A stretch of DNA of 64,000 bases from Norana najaformis (taxonomy: Eukaryota; Annelida; Clitellata; Crassiclitellata; Hormogastridae). The position numbers were made by a program, and so were the translations under genes. The notes beneath the pieces were generated by a model. That model did no database searches and was not told the origin of the DNA. It saw nothing but the letters and a program-made list of their open reading frames with translations. Location: the NCBI GenBank assembly GCA_964023275.1, contig OZ029920.1, positions 2,140,572 through 2,204,571 of the forward strand, in the 5' to 3' direction. Shown one piece after another: positions 34,601-44,143 of the stretch (its first letter is position 1; each line of letters starts with the position of its first letter).

Positions 34601-35949
34601 AAAAGCATGAGCGGGAGACATTGTTAGCATGATCGGTCAAGGAGAGTTCCCGGTCCAGAACAACCCCAAGATCACGGACTTTGGAACAGAATATTATGTC
34701 CGGAAACCTCTGGCGTAAGGATGATGAATCAATCTTTGCCAGCTGAGCACGACCATCTTATCCTGATTCTTCCTCTTCCCCTTATCTCTCTTCTCGATTC
34801 AATTTCAAACAGCATCCACCGTAGCCGTCCGACTGTCTGAGTGCCTGACTCCTGGATCTTGACCCTTTTGCTTATCGATTTTGTTTTGACTGAGCGCCTG
34901 TGAATAAGCTGGTTCCCGCAACTTAGCTTTCGTTGAGCGCTGTAGAAATCTCGAGATTACGATTACGATAACGATTACGATGTTGAGTTTATGCATTAAT
35001 CAATTATCATTGTCTATTTGTTTTCACAGTTGAAACAGAAACCACTACACATTTTGAGAACAATGCAATAGTCATGGGGTTATGTGATGGCAACTCCATA
35101 ACAAACCACCTCGTCCAAATAAATCTACATCGTCCAAATGAAATTTTCCATTTACAGGAAATACCGACTGAAATGCAGAATGAAGCCACAGCCACCGTTT
35201 ACTGTAACACGGTGTACAGCACAGGAATAGGGGACAATAAAGATGAAATCTGGAAATACAACTTGGCTTCCGGTTGGATGAAATGCGCTTCTTTATTTCA
35301 AGGCCGACGTAGACACAGCGCAGCGTTTATCGATGAAGTATTGTACATCTGTGGAGGATATGTGGATGAAGATGAAAGAGTTCTAGACAGCGTGGAAGCC
35401 TACAACGCAGTCACCAACAAATGCTCCACAGTTGGGAAGCTGGTTCACTGTGTCCAGCATTCAGGCAACTGTGTTCCATTCAAGACTTCGCTCTATATTT
35501 TCGGTGGTGGCGATAAAGATAACTATGCGCTGAAAAGCGTTCAAGTGTACAACACAAAACTGAACACATGCACTCTCCTTTCGAAACCAATGCCACGTTA
35601 TTGTAGCTTGATGAGAGCTGTACTTTGGGAGACAACCGCTATTTTAGTTGGCCACGACATTTCTTTTATATTTAACTTTGAGAAAGAGACATGGCAAAAA
35701 AGAAAACAGTTTAAGGCCGACGTTTTACATTTTGGTCTGATTCTTGAGGATGAACGACTATTTGTCATCGGAGGAGGAGTTACAGAAAAGAATAAAGATG
35801 GTAGCAAGACATGGAATTGCAGAGATGACATTAAATTTGTCCCACTTATGAAATTCCTGAACGACAAAACAAGCGAGTGGAAGATTCATTCGAAGTTGCG
35901 AAAACCAACTCTAGTACAGTCTTATGCAAAACTGAGGTTGCTTGTCTAG
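31663..35949 (+). CDS. TRIM-Kelch protein, intact two-coding-exon gene 2
   Basis: The coding exons are 31663-32785 and 35030-35949. Splicing keeps the frame (phase 1: CAA-G|TT-GAA) and gives 680 residues. A C3HC4 RING is at residues 18-62 (C18, C21, C33, H35, C38, C41, C59, C62). B-box 1 is at about 101-146, and B-box 2 at 168-199 (C168, H171, C180, C183, C188, C191, H196, H199). A coiled coil runs from about 205 to 320. The second exon gives a Kelch-type propeller with GG doublets in VLYICGG, LYIFGGG and LFVIGGG. RING/B-box proteins are typically E3 ubiquitin ligases, and a Kelch propeller would be the substrate-binding part; the substrate is unknown. Canonical TRIMs end in SPRY, NHL and other domains, so this tail is unusual. 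The start follows the conserved aacATGGC. Unlike genes 1 and 3, no frameshift or stop is seen. Confidence 0.9.
33452..33984 (+). mobile_element. LINE 3' fragment A in intron of gene 2
   Basis: The 179-codon frame has HAKLDYCNSLF, LKSLHWLKIPERIEYKVL and AAPPLWNKLPPEFR, the carboxy part of Rex1/CR1-type LINE reverse transcriptases. It is 5'-truncated and ends in a simple tail of 'tgtaat' units, shared with the oppositely oriented fragment that follows. Confidence 0.85.
33985..34738 (-). mobile_element. LINE 3' fragment B in intron of gene 2, tail to tail with A
   Basis: The minus-strand frame gives KVRDLGVVLDRELSLTDHAN, then (after a shift near 34520) LHWLPIQQRIQFKILTLM and SFAYVGPNSWNRLSRELRL. 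The 3' tail is (ATTACA)n. A nearly identical 3' end occurs at 40101-40410, so this family has at least two copies here. The frameshift and 5' truncation make it inactive. Confidence 0.85.
34760..34985 (+). mobile_element. LINE 3' untranslated end with (GATTAC)n tail
   Basis: The segment ends 'gagcgctgtagaaatctc' followed by four 'gattacgata'-type units, the usual layout of a CR1/Rex-type LINE tail. No coding sequence remains. Confidence 0.6.
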
Positions 35950-36724
35950 CAGCAAATCAGAGAGATCTATTTTAACTGAAGACGTTCATTAGCAATTTCG
36001 TACGGCCAAACTTAGACAGTAAAAATTAGCGTTGAGGCAATGTTTAGGGCAAAAAACTAATACAGTTACGTATTGGGCCTATTTGCTTTTCGTTTGATTT
36101 GTGACTGTGTCTGAGAAAATCCTCACAAAGTCGGAAAAAATAAATTTGCGAGAAACGCTTTCTGAAGGAAAGTAGACATAATATGAATCATAATGCGTTA
36201 TATGCATATTTACAGTATATTCCTTTTTGTGTTAGCTATTGAACATTAATTCCGTATGTAGAGTTTCGCTGTAAAAGTATTTTTATTTTTATTTTATTAT
36301 GCCTTGCCACAAAAACTTTAAATTAACATGTACTCCGGTGCCCTACTCGTTTGTTTAAATCAATCACTATGCAAGTTACCAAGTCAGGCAAATATTCGCC
36401 TATTTTAATTTAGCCGAAGAAACGAAACAAATTGCTTTCAAAAGTGCGCGGTTTATTATGGTGCCGTGACTGTAAGCATGAAAACTTAATCTGTAGGCCT
36501 ATTCTTTTTATCTGCTTGGCAATTAGGACATCAATCGTGGTTCTCAGTGAATTATTCCAGAAACTCAAATGTGATAAATATATAATCTGTTAGTGGTGCT
36601 CTGTAAATGCTGAAGCATCACTGTGGCCATCCGAAGCAGTCCAGTGGATAGGAATTCTAGCAAAGCCAATCAATTTCTATATTCATTTACAAACATTTGA
36701 CGCAGCTCATAGTGGCAGCGATTG
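35950..36724. other. 3' flank of gene 2, no recognised repeat
   Basis: An AT-rich stretch without R1/R2 words or a coding frame. Candidate polyadenylation signals for gene 2 cannot be chosen with confidence. Confidence 0.35.
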
Positions 36725-36910
36725 GTCCATAAATCCATACGACAGATTAAGACGTGTCGATAGTACGTCATGATCAAACGTGTCAAAGGCCGCACTAGCG
36801 TCGAGAAGAGCGAGCCGCATCACGTGGCCTTAGTCCATGTAATCATATAAATTGGAAATCAGCCGCAGGAGGACTGTTTTGATGGAATGACCTCTTCTGA
36901 ATCCGGATTG
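36725..36910 (-). mobile_element. LINE reverse-transcriptase fragment
   Basis: On the minus strand the frame reads QSGFRRGHSIKTVLLRL, then (after an in-frame TAA at 36830-36832) LALLDASAAFDTFDHDVL. These are RT blocks 3 and A of an L2/CR1-type element, with the catalytic Asp of motif A kept. The fragment breaks off where an R1 copy (36926-37042) lies next to it. Confidence 0.85.
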
Positions 36911-36925
36911 GATTATAATAATATA

Positions 36926-37042
36926 AAACTCTGCCACTTTTTTGTTTGGGGTAGAGCCAGTCCCAAGCCTTGATAAAGCAGGAGGGCGACGTCAACGGCA
37001 TTTGATGCCATAAGCTGTCGATAAACTGAGGAACTGCTACTA
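36926..37042 (-). repeat. R1 copy, minus orientation
   Basis: A full-length copy runs from 'actctgccac' through 'agccagtcccaagcc' and 'aagcaggagggcgacg' to 'ctgaggaactgctac'. It lies between a LINE RT fragment and the minus-strand ORF at 37069-37463. Confidence 0.8.
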
Positions 37043-37068
37043 ATTGCTTATTCTCACTGACAGACAAA

Positions 37069-37463
37069 TTAGGAATGTTCTTTACGTCGGTTATTTGCGC
37101 GATTTTTGCTTCGCAGACTCTTACCGGCGTTGGGTTGAAGTTCTGTTATAGTCGGTCTCTTCATGAATTCGTCTCTTGCCAACCTCCTCTGCTTCGTCAT
37201 TGTAGCGAATACGGCTTCCTTCTGGTCGCTCATAGTGTCTGCTTCGCTGTCGCTATCTGGGCTGGATGACGCATTTCCTGCTAAGTCAAGTTCTTCCTTT
37301 GTAGTGGTAGAAGTAGTTTCAGTTGAGGGTTGTTCTCCGTCGACGACAACATGTCCTCGTCAACCCCTGTTTCGTGGGTGTCCTTGTTTGAGTTGTCATC
37401 AGTTGCATTGATAGTACAGTGCAAAATGTCCTGTTTTCGACCTCTGCCCTTCGTCCGAGGCAT
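37069..37463 (-). pseudogene. Degenerate basic/acidic ORF, retroelement ORF1-like or old exon
   Basis: The minus-strand start MPRTKGRGRKQDILHC is followed by an acidic, Ser/Thr-rich segment. A one-base shift near 37331 joins this to a second frame that reads EQPSTETTSTTTKEELDL, then VFATMTKQRRLARDEFMK, then a basic end with RSKNRANNRRKE and a TAA at 37069-37071. A long coherent, charged sequence after repairing one base suggests former protein-coding DNA. The layout (basic start, acidic linker, basic end) recalls the N-terminal part of a retroelement ORF1/gag. A good donor (G|GTAAGA) near 37120 also allows a host exon. I do not recognise a family. Confidence 0.45.
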
Positions 37464-38106
37464 TTTTACTCCTTAAGAGTGAGATCAGCAACCGACCTGA
37501 TTTTGTTTTAGTCCATTCGATCAGTTTATTTCGATATGGATTTTATGTTATTTATCGACAGTAATAATTTTCCCGCCAACCGACGCGGAAACCGTCAGAA
37601 TTTGCAATTATGCCAAATTTACGTCTATATATAGTCGGATAAAAGTGATTTAAAGGTGTCTAAGCACAACGTAATAAAACTGGTAGTACCCAGTGTTTAA
37701 CGACATCTTGTGGCTATTAGAGCAGTTGACGTCTACCTCGCTTTATATGTTTTGACTGAATGGTGGCGCTGGACTTTATCTTATATCGATTACACGGAAA
37801 TTAGCAATTGGTAATGGTTTCAATATTTAACGACATCGCATGGCTTCCAAAGCCGTTGACGTCACCCTCCTCCTTTATCCATTAGTGGCACTGGCACGAC
37901 CCGATTACCCCAGTAAACAGTATTTGAGATGAAAGGAAAATGAGAAAGCAAGTGAATTGAAGGTGTGATACAATTTGGATCAGGGATGGGAGAATTTCTG
38001 GCGATTATTCGCAGTTTCCAGGGTTTAACAACATCTAGTGTCCGCCAAAGCCGCTAATGTCATCTTTACACTAGGGCACTAATGCAATTTGTGACTGCGA
38101 TTAGGA

Positions 38107-38173
38107 CACACACACACACGAGCACACACACGCACACACACATGCACGCACGCACGCGCACGCGCACACACGC
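38107..38173 (+). repeat. (CA)n-type microsatellite with CG variants
   Basis: Mostly 'ca' dinucleotides with 'gc' variants such as 'cacgcacg'. Confidence 0.9.
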
Positions 38174-38819
38174 GTATTCATATTCGATTATTCCAATATT
38201 CAACTATGTATTTGTATAATTTCGTATAATTATAAAGAAGGTCTATTTGGAAAAAGTAAAAACACTTTTAGTAGTAGTTGCTCCAAAGTTTAATGACATC
38301 TTATGGTATCAAAGGCAGTTGACTTCGCCCTCCTTCTTTGTCCAGGCTTGGGACTGGCACTACCGCAAACAAGGCAATGGCGGCGCTTTAGAATTAGCCA
38401 TTGAAAATAATCATCATATAAGATTAGAGAAAGATATTTAAAGGTGTCTAACTAGAGCATAATATTTTAGTGTTTTAATCATATTTAGAGGTTGATTGTG
38501 TATACCAGGAACTGTCATCAGTAGAGTGATCGAGATAACTAGAGAGGTAATAGCAGCAGTTCCAATGACTGACGACATCTTATGGCATTAAAGGCGGTTG
38601 AATTCGCCCTCCTCCATTATCCAGGCTTGGGTCTGCCTCTACCGCTAAGCGAGTGAACGAAAAGAGCATTATTTAGGGTTGGAGAAAGCGTTTTAAAGTT
38701 GTCTAAATAGAGTATAATAAAGACAATATTTAATTATTATTATTTTGCGAATAAATTGGCGATGTCGACCTCATTTTGCGTATCAGCTACGATGGTAGAA
38801 AGAAATTATATCAGTTGAG

Positions 38820-39140
38820 TGTTGTTTCTGTTTTTAAGACGCTGTGTCATAGCGAGCATAATAAGGGTCGCACTCTTCACAGTAATAATTCGAGAACTTC
38901 TGTAGAGCCCTGTATGATGTTCAAAGCGTCAGACGATGGTCGCGGCTAAGCAAAATCGTTGTGCAAGCGAACTTCCAGACTGAGTCCGGTCGAAAAGTGA
39001 AGAAGACACAGAAAGGAGGAAATGAGTCCTGGTAGAGACGAGTTTTCAGTCGAGTTCATCCAAGTTCTGGGCTGGCATCACCAGATTAAAGGAGGTGGAC
39101 GGAGTTAGAACTGGATGGAGACATAAGGAAAAAATACAAA
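38820..39140 (+). repeat. R6 repeat copy
   Basis: Shared with 62395-62700 and partly 61565-61680: the order is 'gacgctgtgtcatagcga', 'gaagacacagaaa', 'gagacgagttttcag/gagatgagtttttag' and 'ggcatcacc'. No coding capacity is apparent beyond a short frame at 62.5 kb. Confidence 0.6.
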
Positions 39141-39339
39141 TATGCCACTGAACTTCAAAATAACATTATTTAAATGCGTCGGTCATTGAAGAACAAATCC
39201 AAGTTCAAATCCAACTGAACAAATAAAACATCAGGTTACGTTTAGATAACTTTCAAATCGCTTTTACCGGCGCTATATATGTATCAAGATACTTAACATA
39301 GCGCCTTTTAAGTACCTCACAAAGGCGCTACTTACGCCC

Positions 39340-39536
39340 TGTACTAGATGATGCTAGTTGTCATTAAGAACAAAATTCCATCACTTAGCGAGTAGTAATC
39401 AGATAAGTAACTATAAATGTCACCAGCAGCAGACTGGCACACACACGCTGAACCTAACCAACAGGTTTCCATCTTGAGCTGACAGAATGATGATGATGAT
39501 GATGACGATGATGATGATGACGATGATGATGATGAC

Positions 39537-39570
<34 letters not shown>

Positions 39571-39684
39571 TGTTCAGAGTTCGTCGGAGGGTGACAGCCC
39601 CACCGTCCAACACCCTCCCTCCGAGGTCGTAGAAAAACAGAACTTGAGCCACCAGGTCCATCTGTGATGGGCAGCTTTTCCATA
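39340..39684. repeat. R4-type repeat with (GAT)n array
   Basis: The (GATGAT/GACGAT)n array (39487-39570) is followed by 'ggtcgtagaaaaac' and 'caccaggtc', which recur at 60930-60975 in 'ggtcgtagaag' and 'caccaggttg'. This is the second half of the R4 family. The right edge is cut by a TA-target transposon. The poly-Ser and poly-Ile frames are products of the array. Confidence 0.65.
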
Positions 39685-40093
39685 CACTGTGTCCGGAAAA
39701 ATTCCAAGGCTCTAAAATATGAATGAAAAAACTATAGTAGATAATAATCAATTTAAAAATTTAAAAACCTTTTTGATCCGTACATAATTACCAACAAAAT
39801 TCTTTGTAATTTATTAACGGCCCCCGTTTAAAATTACGTCACAGTGACGTATTTGAATTTTATATTTTGTAAAGAAAGTTGCTAGAAAAATGGCGTTCAG
39901 CGAGGAAGACAGTTAGTCAGTGGCGTGTACGTCTCGAAGCTTGCGTTGAAGCCAATGGCGGACATTTTGAACATAAATTATAGTTCAATAATATTTCAGG
40001 ATTAAACTGTTTTTGGAATTTTAAAAATCGATTAATGTTTACTAATTATTTTCATATTTACCGTAAAGCTTTGGAATTTTTCCGGACACAGTG
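39685..40093 (+). mobile_element. 409-bp deletion derivative of a Tc1/mariner-type transposon
   Basis: Inverted ends of 27 bp with one mismatch start 'cactgtgtccggaaaaattc', and TA duplications lie at 39683-39684 and 40094-40095. Inside, an ATG at 39890 begins MAFSEEDS and then stops. In the next frame a C-terminal tail reads QWRVRLEACVEANGGHFEHK with a TAG at 39981-39983. Both ends of a mariner-like transposase are therefore present and the middle is deleted, as expected for a non-autonomous derivative. A 17-bp palindrome 'tacgtcacagtgacgta' sits at 39835-39851. Confidence 0.9.
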
Positions 40094-40100
40094 TACAATA

Positions 40101-40410
40101 TTATCTTAGGGACTTCTGCATTTCGGTCTCCTTGGTTCCAGGCCGTAGCACTCTCCGGTCGGCCTCCCTTGGACTTCTGACTATCCCTCGTATGCGCACT
40201 GCTACAGCGCAGTCTAGAAGCTTTGCCTATGTTGGACCCAATAGCTGGAATCGCCTTTCCCGAGAGCTCCGGCTAGTATTCCTCAGTTTGTCTCTTCCGC
40301 AGTTTCGCAAGCGCCTGAAGTCTGTGTTATTTGCCAGTGGTCTCACTGGTTCGGGTCGGGAGCGCTTCTGATGAGTCTACACAGTGATTACAATTACAAT
40401 TACAATATTA
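40101..40410 (+). mobile_element. LINE 3' end, second copy of family B
   Basis: Nearly the same sequence as 33985-34330 in opposite orientation: GRSTLRSASLGLLTIPRM, SFAYVGPNSWNRLSREL, then a (ATTACA)n tail to about 40410. The coding frame stays open to the stop (40369-40371). Confidence 0.9.
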
Positions 40411-40767
40411 TTATATTCCTCTGTTGGCCGTTGACGTAGACCTTACCTAACTTCACGGTACGTCGATAAAAGGACGAACTAGCGACACTAGTACTTCCAG
40501 TGTTTAACAACATCTCATGGCATAAAAGGCCGTTGCCGTCGCCCTCCTCCTTTAACCAGGCTTGGGACTGGCACTACCCGAAACAAGGCAGTGGAGGAGT
40601 TCCCAAATTCATTTTAATTAGAAAGAAGTTCTAAATAGACGCGGAAGAACCGCTTTAAAGGTGTCCAACACTAGCCATATATTATCAGTTGTAGCAAACG
40701 CTTACGACACCTTATGGACGCCAGGCCCGTTGACGGAGACGTTACTCTGACTTTCGCATCTTACTTG

Positions 40768-40854
40768 CGACTGACTGACTGACTGACTGACTGACTGACT
40801 GACTGACTGACTGACTGACTGACTGACTGACTGACTGACTGACTGACTGACTGA
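40768..40854 (+). repeat. (GACT)n microsatellite
   Basis: About 21 uninterrupted 'gact' units. Confidence 0.99.
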
Positions 40855-41013
40855 GGTAAACTGGTCTTTTCTTAATCAATGAGAAACGTTTCAAATCATC
40901 AGTGCATTGCTCTGAATTCCTGGCTGAAAGAATTTTTTAAACCAAGCATCAGTGCACATTGGACACCTTTAATTACTCTGTGTACCGGATTGAATAGAGT
41001 AATAGACTGAAAT

Positions 41014-41166
41014 GACAGACGATGATTAACTCTGCCATTGGCTTATTTGGGGGGGCGGGCGGGTAGTTCCAGTCCCAAGCCTGGATAAAGGAGGAGGGCG
41101 ATGTCAACGGCCTTTGATGTTATAAGATGTCGTTAAACTGAGGAACTACTTCTACGACAGACGATG
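41014..41166 (-). mobile_element. R1 SINE-like copy with 11-bp target duplication
   Basis: The element (41025-41155) is flanked by the perfect 11-mer 'gacagacgatg' at 41014-41024 and 41156-41166. It shows the usual R1 order on the minus-oriented reading: G-rich patch, 'ccagtcccaagcctgg', 'aaaggaggagggcga', the core, and 'ctgaggaactact'. Confidence 0.85.
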
Positions 41167-41701
41167 TAGGATAATACGACCGCAAAGGCGCTGCCAGTCA
41201 CAAGATGTCGTTAAGCATAGAAAACTAAAGATAAATATGGAATAATAATACAAAAATACGATAAGGTAATATTGTAAGATATATGCAGTGTGAGGCTCTC
41301 CCAAAAACGGAGTATTAGGTCTGCGTCAAAGGTCTATTTGTTTGAGTATCTGCATTGTTTGGGGTAGTGCCAGTCCCAAGCCTGGATAAAGGAGGAGGGT
41401 GACGGCAACGGCCCTTGATGCCATGAGCTGTCGTTAAACTGCCGAACTACTACTAATTGGGGTGAAGTCGAAGTAAATAGTGATAGTAGGGACAAACTGT
41501 CTCAAAGCTCTGATTTCTGTTGAACAACATAAGCTCCATCGCATATTTGTTTTAATTTGTTAGTTGCAAAACTGTTTGAAATGCCCGAAAATCGTCTCAG
41601 CATTTGATTTCCTTCACGGAGGAAACCAGTTGTTGCTCGACGAATTTTATTATTTGTGGTGTAATAAATTTCACAGCGCATCCGTAAACACTTCAGGGAA
41701 G

Positions 41702-41793
41702 GTTTATGTAAAATGATCTGCCTAATTTATGTAAAATGATCTGCCTAATTTATGTAAAATGATCTGCCTAATTTATGTAAAATGATCTGCGTA
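41702..41793 (+). repeat. Tandem repeat, 23-bp unit, 4 copies
   Basis: The unit 'tttatgtaaaatgatctgc' plus 'ctaa' is present four times. In other R4 copies the word occurs once (for example 'tgtataaaatgatctg' near 55241), so this is a local expansion within one R4 copy. Confidence 0.9.
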
Positions 41794-43235
41794 ATGCTAA
41801 AGGTTTTTAGTATTCATGTAAAAAATTGTGGAAATTTTTTAAATATTAATGATGATGATGACGACGACGATGATGAAAGCAAATGAGTTAGATCGTGGCT
41901 GGCCAGGGCAAAACTGTTTACTGATTTTCTTATATTCATTCACTTCATACAACACGTTGATGAACTCTGCCACTGCCTTACCTGGGGTGGTGCCAGTCCG
42001 AAGCCTGGAAAAAGGAGGGGGATAGCGCATCTAGTCATCTTCGTTATGACGCAGTGTCGCTAGACAGAAACTACATTAAAAACAAAAGAAAAGAAACTAA
42101 GAAATAAAAATACCATGTATTATTAGTATGCTGATTAGAGGACAACTAGTGGTTGGTAATGGTATCCACTGCTTAATGACATCCTGTGAATTGTAGGTCG
42201 TTTGACGTGGACATCTTAACTGAAACACGCGATTAGTAGTAGTTTCGCTTCATCTCATAGCATCAAAGGCCGCTGGCATCAATTGGAGCAATTTATATCT
42301 TAATAATAACGATTGAACGAAAATGAGAACTATATAATGATGGATATAGGTGATAAAAAGGTGTCTAAGCGTTTCCTAATAAGTTATAAATACATCTATA
42401 TCTGCTTAAAAACCCCAACGACCCTGGCAGCCGCAATATATTGTTGAACAATGAATAAAGCAATGCTCTCCTTAGACACCTTTATAACGGTTTCAGTGGG
42501 CGCTTTACATATATCAGCTGCCTTTAACTCCGCCAATAACTCGGCCACTGCCTTGTTTGGGGTAGTGCCATTCCCAAGCCCGGATAAAGGAGGAGGGCGA
42601 CAGCAACAGCCTTTGATGCCATAAGCTGTCGTTAAGCTTTGGAACTACAACTAATTGCGGTTCCATGGCAGAATATTTTAATGAAAAGTGAGGTCGGCGT
42701 CAACGGCCCTCGCAGACATACGATGTTAAACAATATAAACAAGTCGTTCGTAGGATATGGACAGACGACAATCGAACACCGATAGTAAAGCCCCGATGCT
42801 GCACTGCCCACTATTGAAACAACGAAGCCTTTCATTGCAAATTTTGGCCGCTTTCGTCAACCTTAAGTAATCATCTAACGAAGAAAAGCGAATAGAAGCA
42901 TACAGGTTTTAACGACGTCTTACGGCTGCCAAGGCAGTTGACGTCGGCCTTACTTCACATTCTATTTTGTTATTACAATACCCATCATCACAGTTCAATC
43001 ATTTATTGTTATCATATGATTAGAAAGATCGTTGCTGACAATTCATATAAGTAAACTTATTATAAGGCCACAAACTTGGTATTCAAATCTGAAAGCCAAA
43101 TTCAATAAAAGCTAGAAACTTGTATTGGCTTATTTTAAAAATCTAGGCTTATTGATAAGGTACACCTATCTAGCACCGATTTTTCGAAACATTATGCTTC
43201 ATTTTCAGTGGCATATGGTATTCCGATGTAATAGG

Positions 43236-43364
43236 GAAAAGCAGGAGGAGGGACAGGAGGGAGGAGGAAGAAGAGGAGTAGGAGGAGGAGGAGGAGGAAA
43301 AGAAGGAGGAGGCGCAATAGAAGGAGGGCGAGTACGAGGAGGAGGAGTAGGAGGAGGAGTGATC
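43236..43364 (+). repeat. Purine-rich (GGA)n-type run
   Basis: About 130 bp of 'gga/gaa' repeats with few interruptions on the plus strand. The complementary type lies at 45148-45222. The Gly-rich frames here are products of the run. Confidence 0.9.
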
Positions 43365-43529
43365 TCTTTTATCGTTACACCATACTTTTTATTGTCGTCT
43401 TCAGACTCACGTGGTTCTCATCGATGACTTACTTCGGTCTTGGTTAATTAGTCATTGTTTTCAGTTTCAACGGCGTTTTGTGGCTCCAACAGCCTTTTGC
43501 AGCGACGTCGACTTACACCTGGATGCAAT

Positions 43530-44143
43530 TATCCAATTCTATCCTTTGAGTGACTTCGAGGATGGATATAACATCAAAACAGCGATATAATGGTGTCTAA
43601 TATTGTTCGTGGTCACGATTTTTAATGCAGTGCTTCCTAATCAGGTGTCGGCGGAATAAAAGGTTTTCAAAGACCATAAATCGTTATTACTGATGCATTT
43701 ATTAAGCGCCATTATCTAGTGACAAAGCATCTATCGATGGCACTGAGCAAAGTGGAGTAGACTGGAGCAAGGTCTCTGCTCAGTAGACGTCTTCGAGAAA
43801 GAGGTTCGAACCCGTACTCTCCACGTCACAAGCCCTCCATCTGTCCATCCGACACGGTGCCTTGTGTACGAGTTTCAGCGAGAATTTTGGAATAAATAGT
43901 ATTATTAATAATCCAACTCTATTCTCTGAGAGACGAAGAGGATGGATATAACGTCGAAAACAGCGATTTAAAGGTGTCTAATATTGATCGTAGTCTCGAT
44001 TTTTAATGCAGTGCTTCCTAATCAGGTGTCGGCGGAATCATGGGTTTTCAAAGACCATCGCCATTAATATCGTTTTTACTGATGCATTTATTAAGCGCCA
44101 TACCTAATGACAAAGCATCAATCGATGGCACTGGGCAAAGTGG
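43530..44143 (+). repeat. Tandem duplication, about 230-bp unit at 380-bp offset
   Basis: The segment 43530-43761 is repeated at 43911-44143. Both include 'gaggatggatataac', 'aatgcagtgcttcctaatc' and 'aagtggagtaga'. Each contains an R2 right-hand motif. The 150 bp between them has no second copy. Several small indels separate the copies. Confidence 0.85.

Larger units (their letters stand above)
32786..35029 (+). other. GC-AG intron of gene 2 (2244 bp) filled with LINE fragments
   Basis: The donor reads AAG|GCAAGT (exon end 32785, GC at 32786-32787), a perfect match to the GC-donor consensus. Genes 1 and 3 have GT at the same place. The acceptor is 'ttgttttcacag' ending at 35029. About two-thirds of the intron consists of LINE pieces in both orientations, listed separately, whereas the introns of genes 1 and 3 are only about 770 bp and free of LINEs. 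The first 650 bp (32786-33451) has no recognised feature. Confidence 0.85.
37464..39300. repeat. R1, R2 and R6 block; no gene
   Basis: R1 plus copies lie at about 37817-37905, 38271-38387 and 38552-38655. R2 right-hand motifs are at about 37648 and 38437, and an R6 copy at about 38820-39140. A (CA)n-type array covers 38107-38173. Confidence 0.65.
40411..43529. repeat. R1, R2, R1b and R4 block; no gene
   Basis: R1 copies lie at about 40487-40601 (plus), 41025-41155 (minus, with target duplication), 41352-41454 (minus) and 42537-42652 (minus). An R1b copy is at about 41965-42080, R4 at about 41524-41965, and R2 units at 40650, 42300-42380 and 42473. A (GACT)n array and a purine-rich run are listed separately. 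Confidence 0.65.

Noticed and set aside
39344-39751. Poly-Ser and poly-Ile ORFs
   Set aside because: Created by the (GAT)n array inside an R4-type repeat.
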